A stretch of 64,000 nucleotides of DNA, taken from the NCBI RefSeq assembly GCF_954871325.1, contig NC_088775.1:44741561-44805560 (forward strand), written 5' to 3'. This DNA is from Gordionus sp. m RMFG-2023. Taxonomy: Eukaryota > Nematomorpha > Gordioida > Chordodea > Parachordodidae. The notes beneath the pieces are model-generated. The model ran no database searches. It was not told the origin of the DNA and saw nothing but the letters and a program-made list of their open reading frames with translations. Positions 10,970 to 22,133 of the stretch are shown piece after piece (position 1 is the first letter of the stretch; the number at the start of each line of letters is the position of its first letter). The translations under genes were made by a program, and so were the position numbers.

Positions 10970-11577
10970 CAGTAACGTAGCTAGGAACCTTCCTTAGAGG
11001 GGGCCCATACATATAAAAGCTTGGGGGGGGGCGAAAAATCATATTTATTTTCCTTATAATATAAAAGTTCTAAAATTACTGATCATTTTAATAAGTGTTG
11101 TTAAACGGCTCGATTTGAGTCGATTTTTATAAACAGCTAACTCAATATTTTAGCCAAAAAAATATTGCTCAAGCCTAGAGATTTGACAAATAATGTCTAA
11201 ATCTATGTATCATCCATGAGAAAATTTTTTAGGCTTGCATAATTTTCTGACTAATATATTGAGTTAGCCATATCGGCTCAAATTGAGCCATTAACAACAC
11301 TTATTTTAATTAAAATAACACATTTTGATATAACGTTTATAGATATACGTTTCAATTTATTATACTTTTATAGAAATCAATTTAAAAATAAAAATGGGTT
11401 ATTTAAAATAAACCAGAAAAATAATATTCATGGTAGAAAAATAATATTCATGGTATTTATTTGATATAAAGTCACTTTTGAGTCTTTTGAACGTATAATC
11501 TAAAAAAATTGCTATGGGGTGGGGGGGGGTCCAAACCCGATCCCCTCCCACCTTCCCCGCCCCTAGCTACGCCAAGG
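10970..11577. mobile_element. hAT-type MITE with GC-rich ends, host of a nested MITE
   Basis: The ends CAGTAACGTAGCTAGG and CCTAGCTACGCCAAGG are inverted copies of a GGCGTAGCTAGG-type hAT terminus, followed inward by G-rich and C-rich runs (near 11025 and 11520-11565). No coding region belongs to it. I could not see a clean target duplication. A smaller MITE has inserted at 11093-11302. Confidence 0.7.
11093..11302. mobile_element. 210-bp hAT-type MITE (TAGTGTTG family, copy 1)
   Basis: Ends AAGTGTTGTTAAACGGCTCG and its inverse are flanked by ATTTTAAT at 11085-11092 and 11303-11310, an exact 8-bp duplication. The arms contain GGCTAACTCAATATTTTAGC and its inverse, so the element can fold into a long hairpin. 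Sister copies lie at 30472-30694 and 37996-38196. Confidence 0.9.
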
Positions 11578-11699
11578 ATAGATTCCTGGATGATATTATA
11601 AATGGAATGAAATATTTACGACACAAGTTTTTTCTTTTCTGTAATTATTATTTGTATTCGTTTACCATTTACTTATATTCCGATTTTGATTATCCAAAA

Positions 11700-12898
11700 T
11701 TTTAATTGTAAGACCTTCAAAGAAACCACCAATAAACATTCTGCTCACGCCAGACTCAGGAACAGGAAAGGACCCCGTTACAGGAAGCGGCCGCTCAACC
11801 AAGCTCGACAGCAACCGCCCAGCTTAGACGCTATGGCCAATGCTATCACCATGCTGACCAAATTAAAAAATCGAAATTTGTCTGTTTTTGAGTAAATGAT
11901 CAGTTAGTAAATTATAAAAGTTATTGCTAGATTTTAAAATTTTTTAACTCGTTCACACCAGGTCATACGCTTCTAGGACGGCCTCGCTGGCGCGTTCAAC
12001 TATGATTGATGCAGATGTCTCTTCTACTAACGACGATGAGGAGGATCAAAGAAGTGCCACCTCCAGATCTAGGGCCCCAGCAACCCGACTTCACGCGCTA
12101 ACCTCAATCCGGAGCATAAAGTCGCCAAGCTAATGCGCCTTTGGAAAGGCCTTTCGTCGAACCTCAAAGGGCCTAAATATCAAGCTAATGACAGGGATCG
12201 TCATGAAATTAGACATTGCAAAAAACTTGTCAAGTGTACGACCCCTGAGGCAGACATGCGCATCTGCGACACCCTGATCGAGGTCCGCATCATCACAATG
12301 TAAATACATCTGACGAAAGCTACCTACCTATTATTTAGCAACATGCTAGAGTAATCAAAATTGGGGACAACGATTAAATCTGCTCCCCAATGTATATAAT
12401 TCCGAAGTCAGACGGCTCTCCCAGAATTATCAGTGATTACTCAGGTCTCTAAGAATATCCTCCCCTACCCGTTCCGGCTAAAAAATCTTTCCCTATGATG
12501 TCATCTAACCTGGAAAAGGCAAAATTTGCTTGTAAAATCGATATCAAATTGGCCTTCTTTTCGATACCCCTCGCAGTCCAGGTTTGCCATTTATTCGGTG
12601 TTCGGTTCCAAGGTATCAAATATCGGTATAAAGTACTCCCAATGGGGGCTTCGTTTAGCCCATATTGTTTACAGGGCATTATTTTAGACGCTTGCGCTAA
12701 AACCGTCAGGAGAGCCTCATATAACGTCTACTTACACGATATTCTAATCTATGGGGGAAATGAATTCGACATGAAATGGTCAACTAGGTCTCTTAGATCT
12801 ATGGAAGGATTGGGACTAACTATCTTCCCTAGCAAGTCAGTCCCTGACCCCACATTACTCATCAATATACCTAATACTATAGACTTAGAGATCAAGAC
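11700..12898 (+). pseudogene. DIRS-like retroelement, gag-like and reverse transcriptase part (fossil, left piece)
   Basis: This stretch has visibly higher GC than its surroundings. Near 12090-12300 it resembles a gag-like region (VAKLMRLWKGLSSNLKGPKY). At 12495-12897 it shows reverse transcriptase blocks: CKIDIKLAFFSIPL, FQGIKYRYKVLPMGASFSP and a YLHDILIYG catalytic-loop relative. The LPMGASFSP form suggests the DIRS / tyrosine-recombinase group, but no recombinase or terminal repeats were recognised, so the family is tentative. The element is broken and is split by the MULE at 12899-18817. Confidence 0.7.
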
Positions 12899-13492
12899 GG
12901 GTGGGTCTATTTATCGCTCGGCTAACCACATAATAAATCATTTATTACTAAATATCGCTCGGCTAGTAAATGTCGCTCGACAAACCACATGATAAATTAT
13001 TTAACTAAATTTCGCTCGACTGGGAAATATCGCTCGGCTAACCACATAATAAATCATTTATTACTAAATATCGCTCGGCTAGTAAATATCGCTCGATTGG
13101 GAAATGTGGCTCGGTTAACCACATAATAAATCATTTATTATTTAAATTATGCTCGGCTAATTACATAATAAATTTTTTATTAATAAATATCGCTCGGCTT
13201 ATATTTATGTATTAAATTTCCAAACATTTTCCAGTGGGTTTTCACTTTCCTAATATTAATTAAGAATTAATTAGTTTATAAATAAGATAAAGGTTTGGAC
13301 AGGTGTAAAAAATTATCTATTAGATATTTTAGCTTCAATACTTTTATAAAATTAAAATTGCTCATAACATTTTTTATTTATTAAAGTAAAAGAAATAATA
13401 TTCTATCCGCTAGATGGCGTCTTTAAATTTTTTATTATAAAATTTAAAAATAATATTTTTGAATGTGTTTAATAAATTTCGCCATATTCTAT
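12899..13492 (+). repeat. Left terminal inverted repeat of the OTU-MULE
   Basis: It matches the reverse complement of 18227-18817 along its whole length with modest divergence. The outer 300 bp form the iterated CGCTCG array. The inner 290 bp are unique and include CACTTTCCTAATATTAATTA and TCCGCTAGATGGCGTC. Confidence 0.92.
12911..13200 (+). repeat. Iterated motif array in the left terminal repeat
   Basis: About ten heads of the form ATCGCTCGGCTA are spaced 18 or about 42 bp apart. Long units carry ACCACATAATAAATCATTTA after the head; short units carry GTAAAT or GGGAAAT. Such arrays near transposon ends commonly serve as transposase-binding sites; that role here is inference. Confidence 0.85.
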
Positions 13493-13651
13493 TAAATATT
13501 TTTAATTTTTTTATTATAAAATATAAAAAATTATTTTTGAATGTGTTTAATAAATTTCGCCATATTCTATTAAATATTTTTAATTTTTTTATTATAAAAT
13601 ATAAAAATAATATTTTTGAATGCGTTTAATAAATTTTGCCTTATTGTATTA
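13432..13651 (+). repeat. Three tandem copies of a 78-79-bp unit
   Basis: Each unit begins TTATTATAAAAT, contains TTTTTGAATG(T/C)GTTTAATAAA and ends near CCATATTCTATT. The right terminal repeat has only one copy. The extra copies extend the left side inward from the terminal repeat. Confidence 0.85.
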
Positions 13652-15426
13652 AGAAATTATATAGGATAATCATAATTATCCAATATTTCTAGAATATCGA
13701 ATATATTTCATCAATATATATCAGAGTTGTAAACCCCCCTTCTAAAAAAATGGGTTCGGATGAGAGTTCAGTGAAAAATCTCTGAATCCGGTTCAGGGTA
13801 GTATAGTTAATTAGTCGAGTTTTATTGACCCTGAACTCGAGCCGTAGTCGTAAAAAACGGCTCAATAAGCCGTTTGAGCCGATTCTATATTTAAAAATGT
13901 TTAATATATTATCAAATTTAAAAAGAATTATACAAACTACTATTTTATATATATGATCCCCAGAGTTGTTAAAATACACTTTTTAAATGGATCTAGATGC
14001 AAATACACCCATTTTTTAAGTTTTAAATTAAATATAGGGGAAAATAAATCCTTGAAAAAAAACCGGAAAAAAATTCCCAAATAATTTTTGTTTAAATTTT
14101 CAAAAATAATTCTGCCGCTAAAATAACGGAAATATTTCTAAAAAATTATATTCAGTATTTTCTGAAAGTTGAGTATTTATTCTCGACGTTTGAGGATTTT
14201 TTTTAGCATTATTTCTGTTTTAATTCTAAGCGATATAGGGCAATCTCAAAATATGAGAATTGATAAATCGGTTGGTAGCTTTGATACTTTATAATTTAGT
14301 AGATAACATAAAAAGTATAGATTTGTGACATCTTGGAAAGAAAACATGATAGATTTTTATAGAAATAGATGAAAATTATGATTTCAACTTTTGAAAAAAA
14401 AGATGGAAACAAATAATATTTTTATTATTTAATTTCTTTTGGGGAAAAAAAGGAAAGGGAGGGAAATACAATTGAAAGTTATGCTATTATGAGAAAAAAA
14501 AATATGTAAAAAACGGAAGTTATTAATATTAAAAAAAATAAAACTCAAATTTTAAGATGCCAGCCAGGCGGCAAAAGGATTCAAAAAGTATTAATAGTTA
14601 AAAATTAAAATAACATAATATCAATCACAATTCACTTCAAAATAATCATTTATTACACATCATAAATTTTTTTTTCGAATTCATATTCACAATGGAGGAT
14701 GCTATATTAAGGTTAATATTCATTTACTCTTCATATTTTCTTTACCTATGAAATGATTCACAAAATATAGTCAATTATTTTATTATGGTTTTTACTTTTT
14801 ATTCAAATAAAGATACATAGGTTGTTACATGCTGTGACCCTATTAAAAAAAGGGTTCTAGTTTATTTGCAAAAAATATCTGAACCAGGTTGGGATTCAGG
14901 TTCGGTGCCCAGAAAAAACTTAATTTAGTTAAAATAACAGATACAAATTTTTTATTAAAATTAATCTTATATTTAGTTTAAGAATTCACCGTAAAAATAT
15001 TTATCATTTGGAGTTCTGGTGACCATCATTTAAAAAAACAATATGGAACTATATAATATCATTCTAGGGCCATAATTTAATAAAATTTGACAAATCGCTG
15101 TTTTTATTAGGAAATTAGACTGGTAGGTTTTTGAATTGTTTTAAAAAATATTAATATAAATATTAATTTTACCCAATGTTGTGTGCCGACTCTGAATATT
15201 CGCACAAGGGTTCAGACAGTACTCACATTTTCATACATCCAAATTGGAAATCAAAGATTTTGGCAATTTTATTTGATATCAAGAAATTTTATTTAGTCAA
15301 TTTTAATAAAACCTTGATATGGTTACATTTTATAAAAATCTTATTTGATTTAGGGTTATCTTCGTTCTTTTTATTTACTCAAGATTCATCACTTGAAAAA
15401 AAATTAATTTTTTCTATTTTTGCAGA
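13652..15426. other. Repeat debris inside the OTU-MULE, upstream of its gene
   Basis: Pieces seen: a hAT-like end CAGAGTTGTAAACCCCCC near 13726 with GGTTCAGG-type sequence; a CAGAGTTGTTAAAA end at 13971-14020 like the MITE at 1882; and an inverted partial copy (about 14025-14275) of the element at 834-1306. The stretch 14300-15170 has no recognisable gene. A frame at 15176-15430 could be an upstream exon because a TTTTTGCAG acceptor ends at 15426, but it has no known domain. Confidence 0.5.
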
Positions 15427-15969
15427 TTAAAAAGAGATCCAGCTAGGGCCTTAATAGAAAAAAATAAATTAAGAGAGCCACAACCAATAACGTTAAAGAA
15501 AATATCAAAAGATTCTATAAGTGAAAAAATTATACAAATGGCGCAATCTCCAATCTTAGAAAATTATATTCCGCAGGAAATTGAATCTGATGGTAATTGC
15601 TTTTACCGGGCGGTTTCAATGTCGTTATATAAACCACAAACATTTCATATTTTTTTAAGACTGATAACGGCAATAGAAATAATTATAAATCCTCAATATT
15701 ATGATAAAAACCATCCTGATTTTTTCCAAAACTATAAAATTAATCCAAATATATGGGTGAATGAGTATTATGAGATACTCGATTCGGCTCTAAATATAAA
15801 TGTTTGTGCTGAGCAAATTCATATATGCGCATTAAGTGCTGCTCTTGGCAAACCAATGCCCATCAAATTCATTAAAGGCTTTTACCGATATCCTTTATGG
15901 CAGGGGTGTAAGCCAGAGTTTAAAGCCTCATATTTTAATCATGTGGACATCTACCATATGTCCAAATGA
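15427..15969 (+). CDS. OTU-type cysteine protease domain of the MULE protein
   Basis: A TTTTTGCAG splice acceptor leads into an open frame that passes the ATG at 15538. The domain carries ESDGNCFYRAVSMSLY, the OTU catalytic cysteine block (compare DGNCFYRAF in OTUB1), then WVNEYYEIL and CAEQIHICALSAALGKPMPI, like the helical part of OTUB-type proteases. The frame ends at 15969. The expected end of the domain, INHFVSLIPN with the likely catalytic histidine, is read in the next frame near 15990, so one frame change near 15950 separates them. OTU proteases cleave ubiquitin or related linkages; the substrate here is unknown. The exon upstream of 15427 is not defined. Confidence 0.8.
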   Translation, partial: LKRDPARALIEKNKLREPQPITLKKISKDSISEKIIQMAQSPILENYIPQEIESDGNCFYRAVSMSLYKPQTFHIFLRLITAIEIIINPQYYDKNHPDFFQNYKINPNIWVNEYYEILDSALNINVCAEQIHICALSAALGKPMPIKFIKGFYRYPLWQGCKPEFKASYFNHVDIYHMSK

Positions 15970-17092
15970 TATATTTAATATTAGAATCAATCACTTTGTA
16001 TCTCTCATACCAAATAATTATATTAATACATTAACAAAAAAACCCCAACTGTCCAACAATATCATAAAAGATTTATCATTTTCGATAGAAAATATTCTAA
16101 AAAAACCATGTAGCGAAGATATCCGATTAAAATCTTTACCTTTTTTTTTAAACAATATTATAGCCGAAGGAGGTCATCCAAACTATGGGTTTTTTTTAAA
16201 CATTGTAAAATCCATAAAAATTTTGCTTTCTCCCAATAATATATTGCACGAAATACCTTTAGGTATAAAATATAATATGTATTTTTTAATTTCTAATAAT
16301 AATTTTACAAATTATAAGAATAAAAATTTATATATAGATGATTGTGGGCCATGGACAGGCTCAAAATCAAGCTCAAGAAAATTATATTATAATATATATA
16401 ATGATATTGTTCAAGGTCCGTATATTTTTAAAGATGGCCTATTTAGGCAGGACACTCATCTAGGTGGTTCTAGAATTTTTAAAAAAATAGAACCTCAACC
16501 TTTAACCAAAAATATAATTGTTCTTTATAAATACTATAGTATTTTAAAGAGAAGTAAAGAGTATAAACGCCGAATTTTAAAAATTAATTTTATTGAAAAG
16601 CCTAATTACGATTTCAAAGATATATATTTAGTTGAATATATAGGACAATGGCCAGGTCCCGCTTGCCATGGGAATTCCAAAAAGATTGTAAATCCTTATG
16701 TACGGACTTCAAATCAGTTATTATCAAACATTAGAAATCAAATAAAGGACAATCAAACATGTCGCAATATTTATAATAATTATATATTTCAAAAAGACCC
16801 AATTAAACCAAAAAATTTAAAACAAATTTATAACTTAAATTATAAACTTAAAAAAGATACAAAAGTACCTCTAAATTTTGCGATTAATATTTTACAAATT
16901 ACTAATGATCTACATATTTCGCCATTTATCCAATCAATAATTCACATCAAAGAGAAAACACCATCGATAATTTGTTATACTCATTTTATTATTAAAACTA
17001 TTAAGTTTTTGTCAAACCAATCTGACTTCTGTATATTAGGCGTTGATAAAACATTTAATTTGGGTGATATACCTAACTGCTATAGTATTTAA
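15948..17092 (+). CDS. MULE protein, end of OTU domain and N-terminal half of the transposase
   Basis: The useful part of this frame begins near 15948 and reads NDIFNIRINHFVSLIPNNYI, giving the probable OTU histidine. It goes on through DDCGPWTGSKSSSRK and LVEYIGQWPGPACHGNSKK with PYVRT, a block seen before the transposase core in OTU-bearing MULEs as I recall them. It ends with FCILGVDKTFNLGDI, the first catalytic aspartate region. A frame change near 17085 leads to the next segment. Confidence 0.75.
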
Positions 17093-17941
17093 ACATATAG
17101 CAGTTAAGAGATATAAAACAGATGAATCCCCTATATTTTTAGGACCAATATATTTGCATGGAGATTCTGATATGACCACTTATCATACTTTTTCTCTCAT
17201 TTGCATTCTGTATTTTTAAAAAATAAAATAAATATTAAAAATATCATATTTGGTAGTGACCAAGAAAAGGCTATAGTAAAACCTATTCAGGAAATATTTA
17301 AATTTAATACTCATTTAATATGCACACGTCATTTAAAAGACAATATAATATTTTCGGAAAAACAAGGTGTAAATGCTGTTATGTCTAAAAAAATTATACA
17401 GGATATTTTTTCTTTTAATGGGATTTTATTTTCTCGGAATGACCAAATATATAATGAAAAATTAAACGATTTATACAATTTTTGTAATAATGAAAATTTA
17501 AATATTTTTTTGCTATATATAAAAAATAAATTTCAAAAAGTAATTTATGAACATGTTTACATTCCCCTAAAAAATAAAATAATAAATTGTTTATGGACAA
17601 ATAACAACTGCGAATCTATGAACCATGTTTTAAAATCATATATAAACTGGAAACAACGTCCTTTAAAAGAATTAATCGAAAAAATTAAGGATATCACAAT
17701 GTTACAAGAAAAAGAATTTAAAAGATCCTTCTCAGGAAAAGGAGAATATTTTTTAAATAATGAATATCGCAATTATTTAATACCCGAATCGATAGATTGT
17801 CATGATACATTAAATAATTTACTTAATAGTCAAAGCAAAGATAAATTACATTCATTAGATAAAACTTTATCTGTTTTAAAACCAAAAGGCTCAAAAAAAC
17901 CACATCAGCGACGTAGAATTAAAGCAGAAAGGACTCGATAA
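17093..17941 (+). CDS. MULE DDE transposase, catalytic C-terminal half
   Basis: From 17093 the reading passes a further frame change near 17200 into a 246-codon open frame. NIIFGSDQEKAIVKPIQ supplies the second aspartate, LICTRHLKDNI the C/H block, and TNNNCESMNHVLKSYINW the glutamate block, so the D-D-E set of MULE transposases is present. The C-terminus is basic (KGSKKPHQRRRIKAERTR), as DNA-binding tails often are. Stop at 17939-17941. Confidence 0.85.
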
Positions 17942-18226
17942 AATATTTTTTATAAATTTTAATTCCTTATTTTTCCCCAATTTTCCCCTGCTCATAATCT
18001 ATTTCATAACAAATTATATTTTATGAACGCAATAATTATATTATAATAACATTATATATCAATTTGGTAAAAATAATTATGATTTATATATGAATGAATA
18101 AAATGAATTACCATCGTTATTAATTTTTCATATTAATAAAAATTGCAAAATTTAAAAAAGACTACTAATTTTTTACAAAATATAGATAATGCTATAAAAA
18201 AAATCATAAATATTTTAGTCATCATG

Positions 18227-18817
18227 ATAGAATATGGCGAAATTTATTAAACACATTCAAAAATATTATTTTTAAATTATATAATAAAAAATTTAAAGAC
18301 GCCATCTAGCGGATAATTATTTCTTTTACTTTAATAAATAAAAAATGTTATGAGCAATTTTAATTTTATAAAAGTATTGAAGCTAAAATATCTAATAGAT
18401 AATTTTTTACACCTGTCCAAACCTTTATCTTATTTATAAACTAATTAATTCTCAATTAATATTAGGAAAGTGAAAACCCACTGGAAAATGTTTGGAAATT
18501 TAATACATAAATATAAGCCGAGCGATATTTAGTAATAAAAAATTTATTATGTAATTATCCGAGCGTAATTTAAATAATAAATGATTTATTATGTGGTTAA
18601 CCGAGCCACATTTCCCAATCGAGCGAAATTTAGTAATAAATGATTTATTATGTGGTTAGCCGAGCGATATTTCCCAGTCGAGCGATATTTAGTAATAAAT
18701 AATTTATCATGTGGTTTGTCGAGCGACATTTACTAGCCGAGCGATATTTAGTAATAAATGATTTATTATGTGGTTAGCCGAGCGATATTTTCTAGCCGAG
18801 CGATAAATAGACCCACC
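18227..18817 (-). repeat. Right terminal inverted repeat of the OTU-MULE
   Basis: It is the inverse of 12899-13492. The outer part holds about ten inverse heads (TAGCCGAGCGAT and variants) alternating with AAATGATTTATTATGTGGTT. The order of long and short units is similar but not identical to the left arm, showing separate drift. Confidence 0.92.
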
Positions 18818-18826
18818 GATCAAGAC

Positions 18827-20150
18827 CAATACCGCTGACAAAAACACTAAGCGGCGCCTCTCCAGATTATTGGAATTTTTCTTAACCATTCCTATCAGTA
18901 TTTAGAGATTGGACGCCTTCTCGCGGCCCGAGTCTTAAGCTTAATCAACTATTTCGCCTATACCATTATTGGGATGTCTAGAATTTTATCGCTCTACTAT
19001 ACCCATGAACAATAGCACTCTAACGTTTATGATAGACACTTACCTCGCCTTCAAGAAAGCGGAAGTTGTCATTGGTGCTCTTCAGCATCCCATCATGCTA
19101 AAATCGCACTCCGCAAACCCTGTCTACGTTGACGTTTCCAATAAATTCATCGTACTATTATTCTTTGGTTATGATAATATGTCGGTGTCTTTTACCCAAG
19201 CAGAGCTGCTCTTTGTAATGCACTCTATTGCGCATATCAATCCCAAAGAAATTTTAGCTGTGGGTGTCGGTTCTCTCTTCGCCATTGACTAGAACGTTAT
19301 ACCCTCGATAATCTTCATTGACTCCACGGTCTTCTTCTACGTATACAAGAAAGGCGGATTCAGATTCCCCCGCAATCGAGATCGTCACGACTCAGATCTT
19401 TATAAGACTTGACTTCCCTAATTTTACGGCCATATGGCAAAATATCCAATGGATGCCCACAGATGACAACCCTGCTAACGAACCATCAAGGCAGTGGACC
19501 GGCGACCACGTCCAGTTGGATCTATTTAACAGATCCAATATTGATTAAGCCGTCCTCGACAATGCCACCTAAATGATTGAAACCAATGCCTCACTATTCG
19601 AATCGGAAACCATCCATACTCTCTCAGGAATGTCGGAACCATCATCCACAATTTGGGTCCTTGAGCAACTCTCATTCCACTCGTTAGACCTAACACCCTC
19701 AAACCTAAATTAAGAACGAACATCGACAATCCAACCGACGAGCCGTCAAGAACTTAGATCTGAGATATGTCCGCTCTTATGCTTTTTGACCTGCAACTAC
19801 CCTCGAATAACGCCAACGAAACCAGCGATATCAACAACATTAGTGACCAAGCCAACTAAGAGATATCCCTCTTCGGATTCGAAATAATAGCATGTCCATA
19901 GAAATAATAACAACCTGACGATTGGATGAAGTCTCAATCAATTACAAATATCTCATATAAAATATCCAAGGATACTCAAGCCGATAAATTTCAACAACAA
20001 TTATTAATTAGAACACAACGCCCCCACGCTTATAATAAATATATATCGCGATTAAAACAAATTACCTTCATTGTTGTTGCCTTTTCTGATTATATTACTA
20101 TTCGTACATATTATTATTCACCATTCCTTCACTATTATATTATATAAAAA
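18827..20150 (+). pseudogene. DIRS-like retroelement, RNase H part (fossil, right piece)
   Basis: The element split at 12898 resumes here. At 19110-19290 it shows VYVDVSNKFIVLLFF and FTQAELLFVMHSIAHINP. Near 19310 it has FIDSTVFFYVYKKG, and near 19440 QWMPTDDNPANEPSRQW, the motifs of a retroelement RNase H with its W.P..N.A..PSR ending. After about 19560 no further domain was recognised. GC stays high to about 19850 and falls after that. Broken. Confidence 0.7.
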
Positions 20151-20647
20151 ACCTACGGCTTAGAATAAAATATAAGGACAAGTACAAAAGCCATAAAAAC
20201 AGATATACTTGGCTCAGGGTTGGGCAGTATCGCGGATATTTGTATCTTGTATCTTTTTTAAAATTTTGGAAAGTATCTTGTATCCAGTATCTAAGATACA
20301 TATTATTAAAAAGTATTTGTATCTTAACCAACTTTGTATTCAAAAAGATACAGATACTTTAAAAAAAATTTATATTGGTTAATTTAAATAGTATTAAAAT
20401 TTTTATTGACCAATTTACACGATACCAAATGAAATATTTACGTTTTTCAAACGCTCACCATGGTGCGCACTATTATTCATCAAATATTACACCGCAATAT
20501 ATTTTTTAAGATTTAAATGAAAAATTTAATCAAAATTTAGATATTTTAAGATAATTTTTGACATATGAAGTTGATCGTCATATAGCAATTTGCTAACAAT
20601 TAGAACTACCATATTTGAATCGTTTTATATCTGTCTATTTTAAAATT

Positions 20648-20960
20648 ATGGAAGAAGAAAATAGAATAATATGTTTATCTTCGTCTTCAGATGATTCTTC
20701 AACCGAAAATTATAACAATAAATTTTAACTAAGCTTACTTAATGGCAAATTTTTTGAAGTACTTCAAGATGATCATAATAAAGAAATTCATCGTGACTTT
20801 GGTATTGGCGAAAAAGTTATAGCAACTGTTACAGATAACGGCCATAACTTTAAGAAAGCTTTCAAGGAGTTTGGATATTCTATGGAAGCTGTAGAGAATG
20901 ACTTTGACATCAATGATGATGAATGTATAGAATTCGAAATCATTGAAAGTATTATTTAAT
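20648..20960 (+). pseudogene. hAT transposase, N-terminal and first catalytic region
   Basis: A frame near 20720-20960 includes DFGIGEKVIATVTDNGHNF followed by KKAFKEFG, the hAT RNase-H-fold block with a catalytic aspartate in VTDNG. Earlier sequence begins MEEENRIICLSSSSDDSS and is interrupted by a stop. The next block, LPQHIRCLCHTISLIV, lies after a short AT-rich gap near 21060. Confidence 0.7.
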
Positions 20961-21039
20961 ACTTCTTTAAAATTTATTTTGATATTGTAAATTTAGTAAA
21001 AAATTTTATTCAAATAAAATTATTTATTTGTTTATTTAA

Positions 21040-21619
21040 GGGTCTAAAGAAGCCTCAATAACATTGCCTCAGCACATTCGTTGTTTGTGCCATACGATAA
21101 GTCTAATTGTCACAACAGATGTAGAGAGAGCTATTAAGGATTCTCCTAACATTTCTAAAATTCATCATCAAGCTATGGAATGCAAATAATAGGCCTAAAA
21201 CTGCAGAACTTATCAAAGCAGTTTTAGGAAAACAATTAGTTACACCTTGTTGCACTGGATGGAATAGTTTGTATGATAGTCTTCATAGTTTATTAAAATT
21301 TAAAGGCGAACTTCCTAAATTATGTCAAAAATTAGAGTTTCCTAAATTAAGAGATATTGAAATTCAATATTTAGAAGAATATTGCAATATAATGGCCCCA
21401 TTGGCTATAGCGATTGACAAAATACAGAGTGGAATCAACTGCTTATGGAGAATCAGCTCCAATTTAAATGTCGTTAAAAAAAATTACAAATTTAATTCAA
21501 ACCAATCTACAATTTTGCAAACCATTAGCTGTTGCCATAGAAAATTATTTATAAAAAGATTTAAAAATATATATGATTTTGATAACAATTTTAAAAGTGC
21601 ATTTTTGGCAACTATTTAA
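21040..21619 (+). pseudogene. hAT transposase, middle region
   Basis: Following LPQHIRCLCHTISLIV, the stretch reads CCTGWNSLYDSLHSLLKFK and then CNIMAPLAIAIDKIQSG, blocks typical of hAT proteins between the catalytic aspartates and the insertion domain. Small frame changes interrupt it. Confidence 0.75.
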
Positions 21620-21848
21620 AAATCGTTGGATTGATGGTGAAAAAGAAAAAAATACTTTCAGGATTTGTTAATACATAAAGTTTTAGTTGTTTTTAAAAAT
21701 AATATTGAAATTAATACTTCAACAAAATCTTTAATTGATGAAGATGATGATTACTTTTGCTTTAAAAGTATCACATCCAATTCTAATATTTCAATAAATG
21801 ATATTGAAATAGAGGTCCTAAATTATATGAGATGACAGGTGTATAAAT

Positions 21849-22133
21849 ATGTTAAATAGTTATAAATATATAAAAGAAATATTTATTAAATATAACACAA
21901 TATTACCCTCCTCAGCCCCCGTTGAAAGATTATTTAGCTTTGCTAATATGGTTAATAGACCAAATCGTCAAAGATTGAACGAAAAATTAATAATATTAAA
22001 ATATGATGCTGATTTATTATTATTTACTAATTATATAATTATTAAATGGAATATCGCATTATCTTATATAATAAATTTGTTATTTTCTACAATTTATTTT
22101 AAATATTTTTTTATAAATTTATATTATAGATAA
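21849..22133 (+). pseudogene. hAT transposase, C-terminal dimerisation region
   Basis: The segment carries SSAPVERLFSFANM then NRPNRQRLNEKL, matching the hAT C-terminal motif (usually SxxxERxFSxAGxxxxxxRxxLxxxxxExLxxL). The expected glutamate lies near the end of the helix. The tail after it is AT-rich and probably not protein of the original enzyme. Confidence 0.85.

Larger units (their letters stand above)
12899..18817 (+). mobile_element. 5.9-kb OTU-protease-bearing Mutator-like transposon (MULE)
   Basis: The ends GGTGGGTCTATTTATCGC and its inverse mark inverted repeats of about 590 bp. The flank GATCAAGAC occurs at 12890-12898 and 18818-18826, a 9-bp target duplication typical of MULEs (left end has one extra G). 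Each terminal repeat begins with about ten copies of a CGCTCGGCTA-type motif. Inside, a plus-strand gene joins an OTU cysteine protease domain to a DDE transposase (about 15427-17941). The stretch 13650-15426 holds repeat debris and probably an upstream exon. Two frame changes in the gene suggest it is recently inactive. It sits within a DIRS-like retroelement. Confidence 0.92.

Noticed and set aside
13689-13979. 96-codon minus frame
   Set aside because: It crosses repeat ends inside the OTU-MULE and shows no protein similarity.
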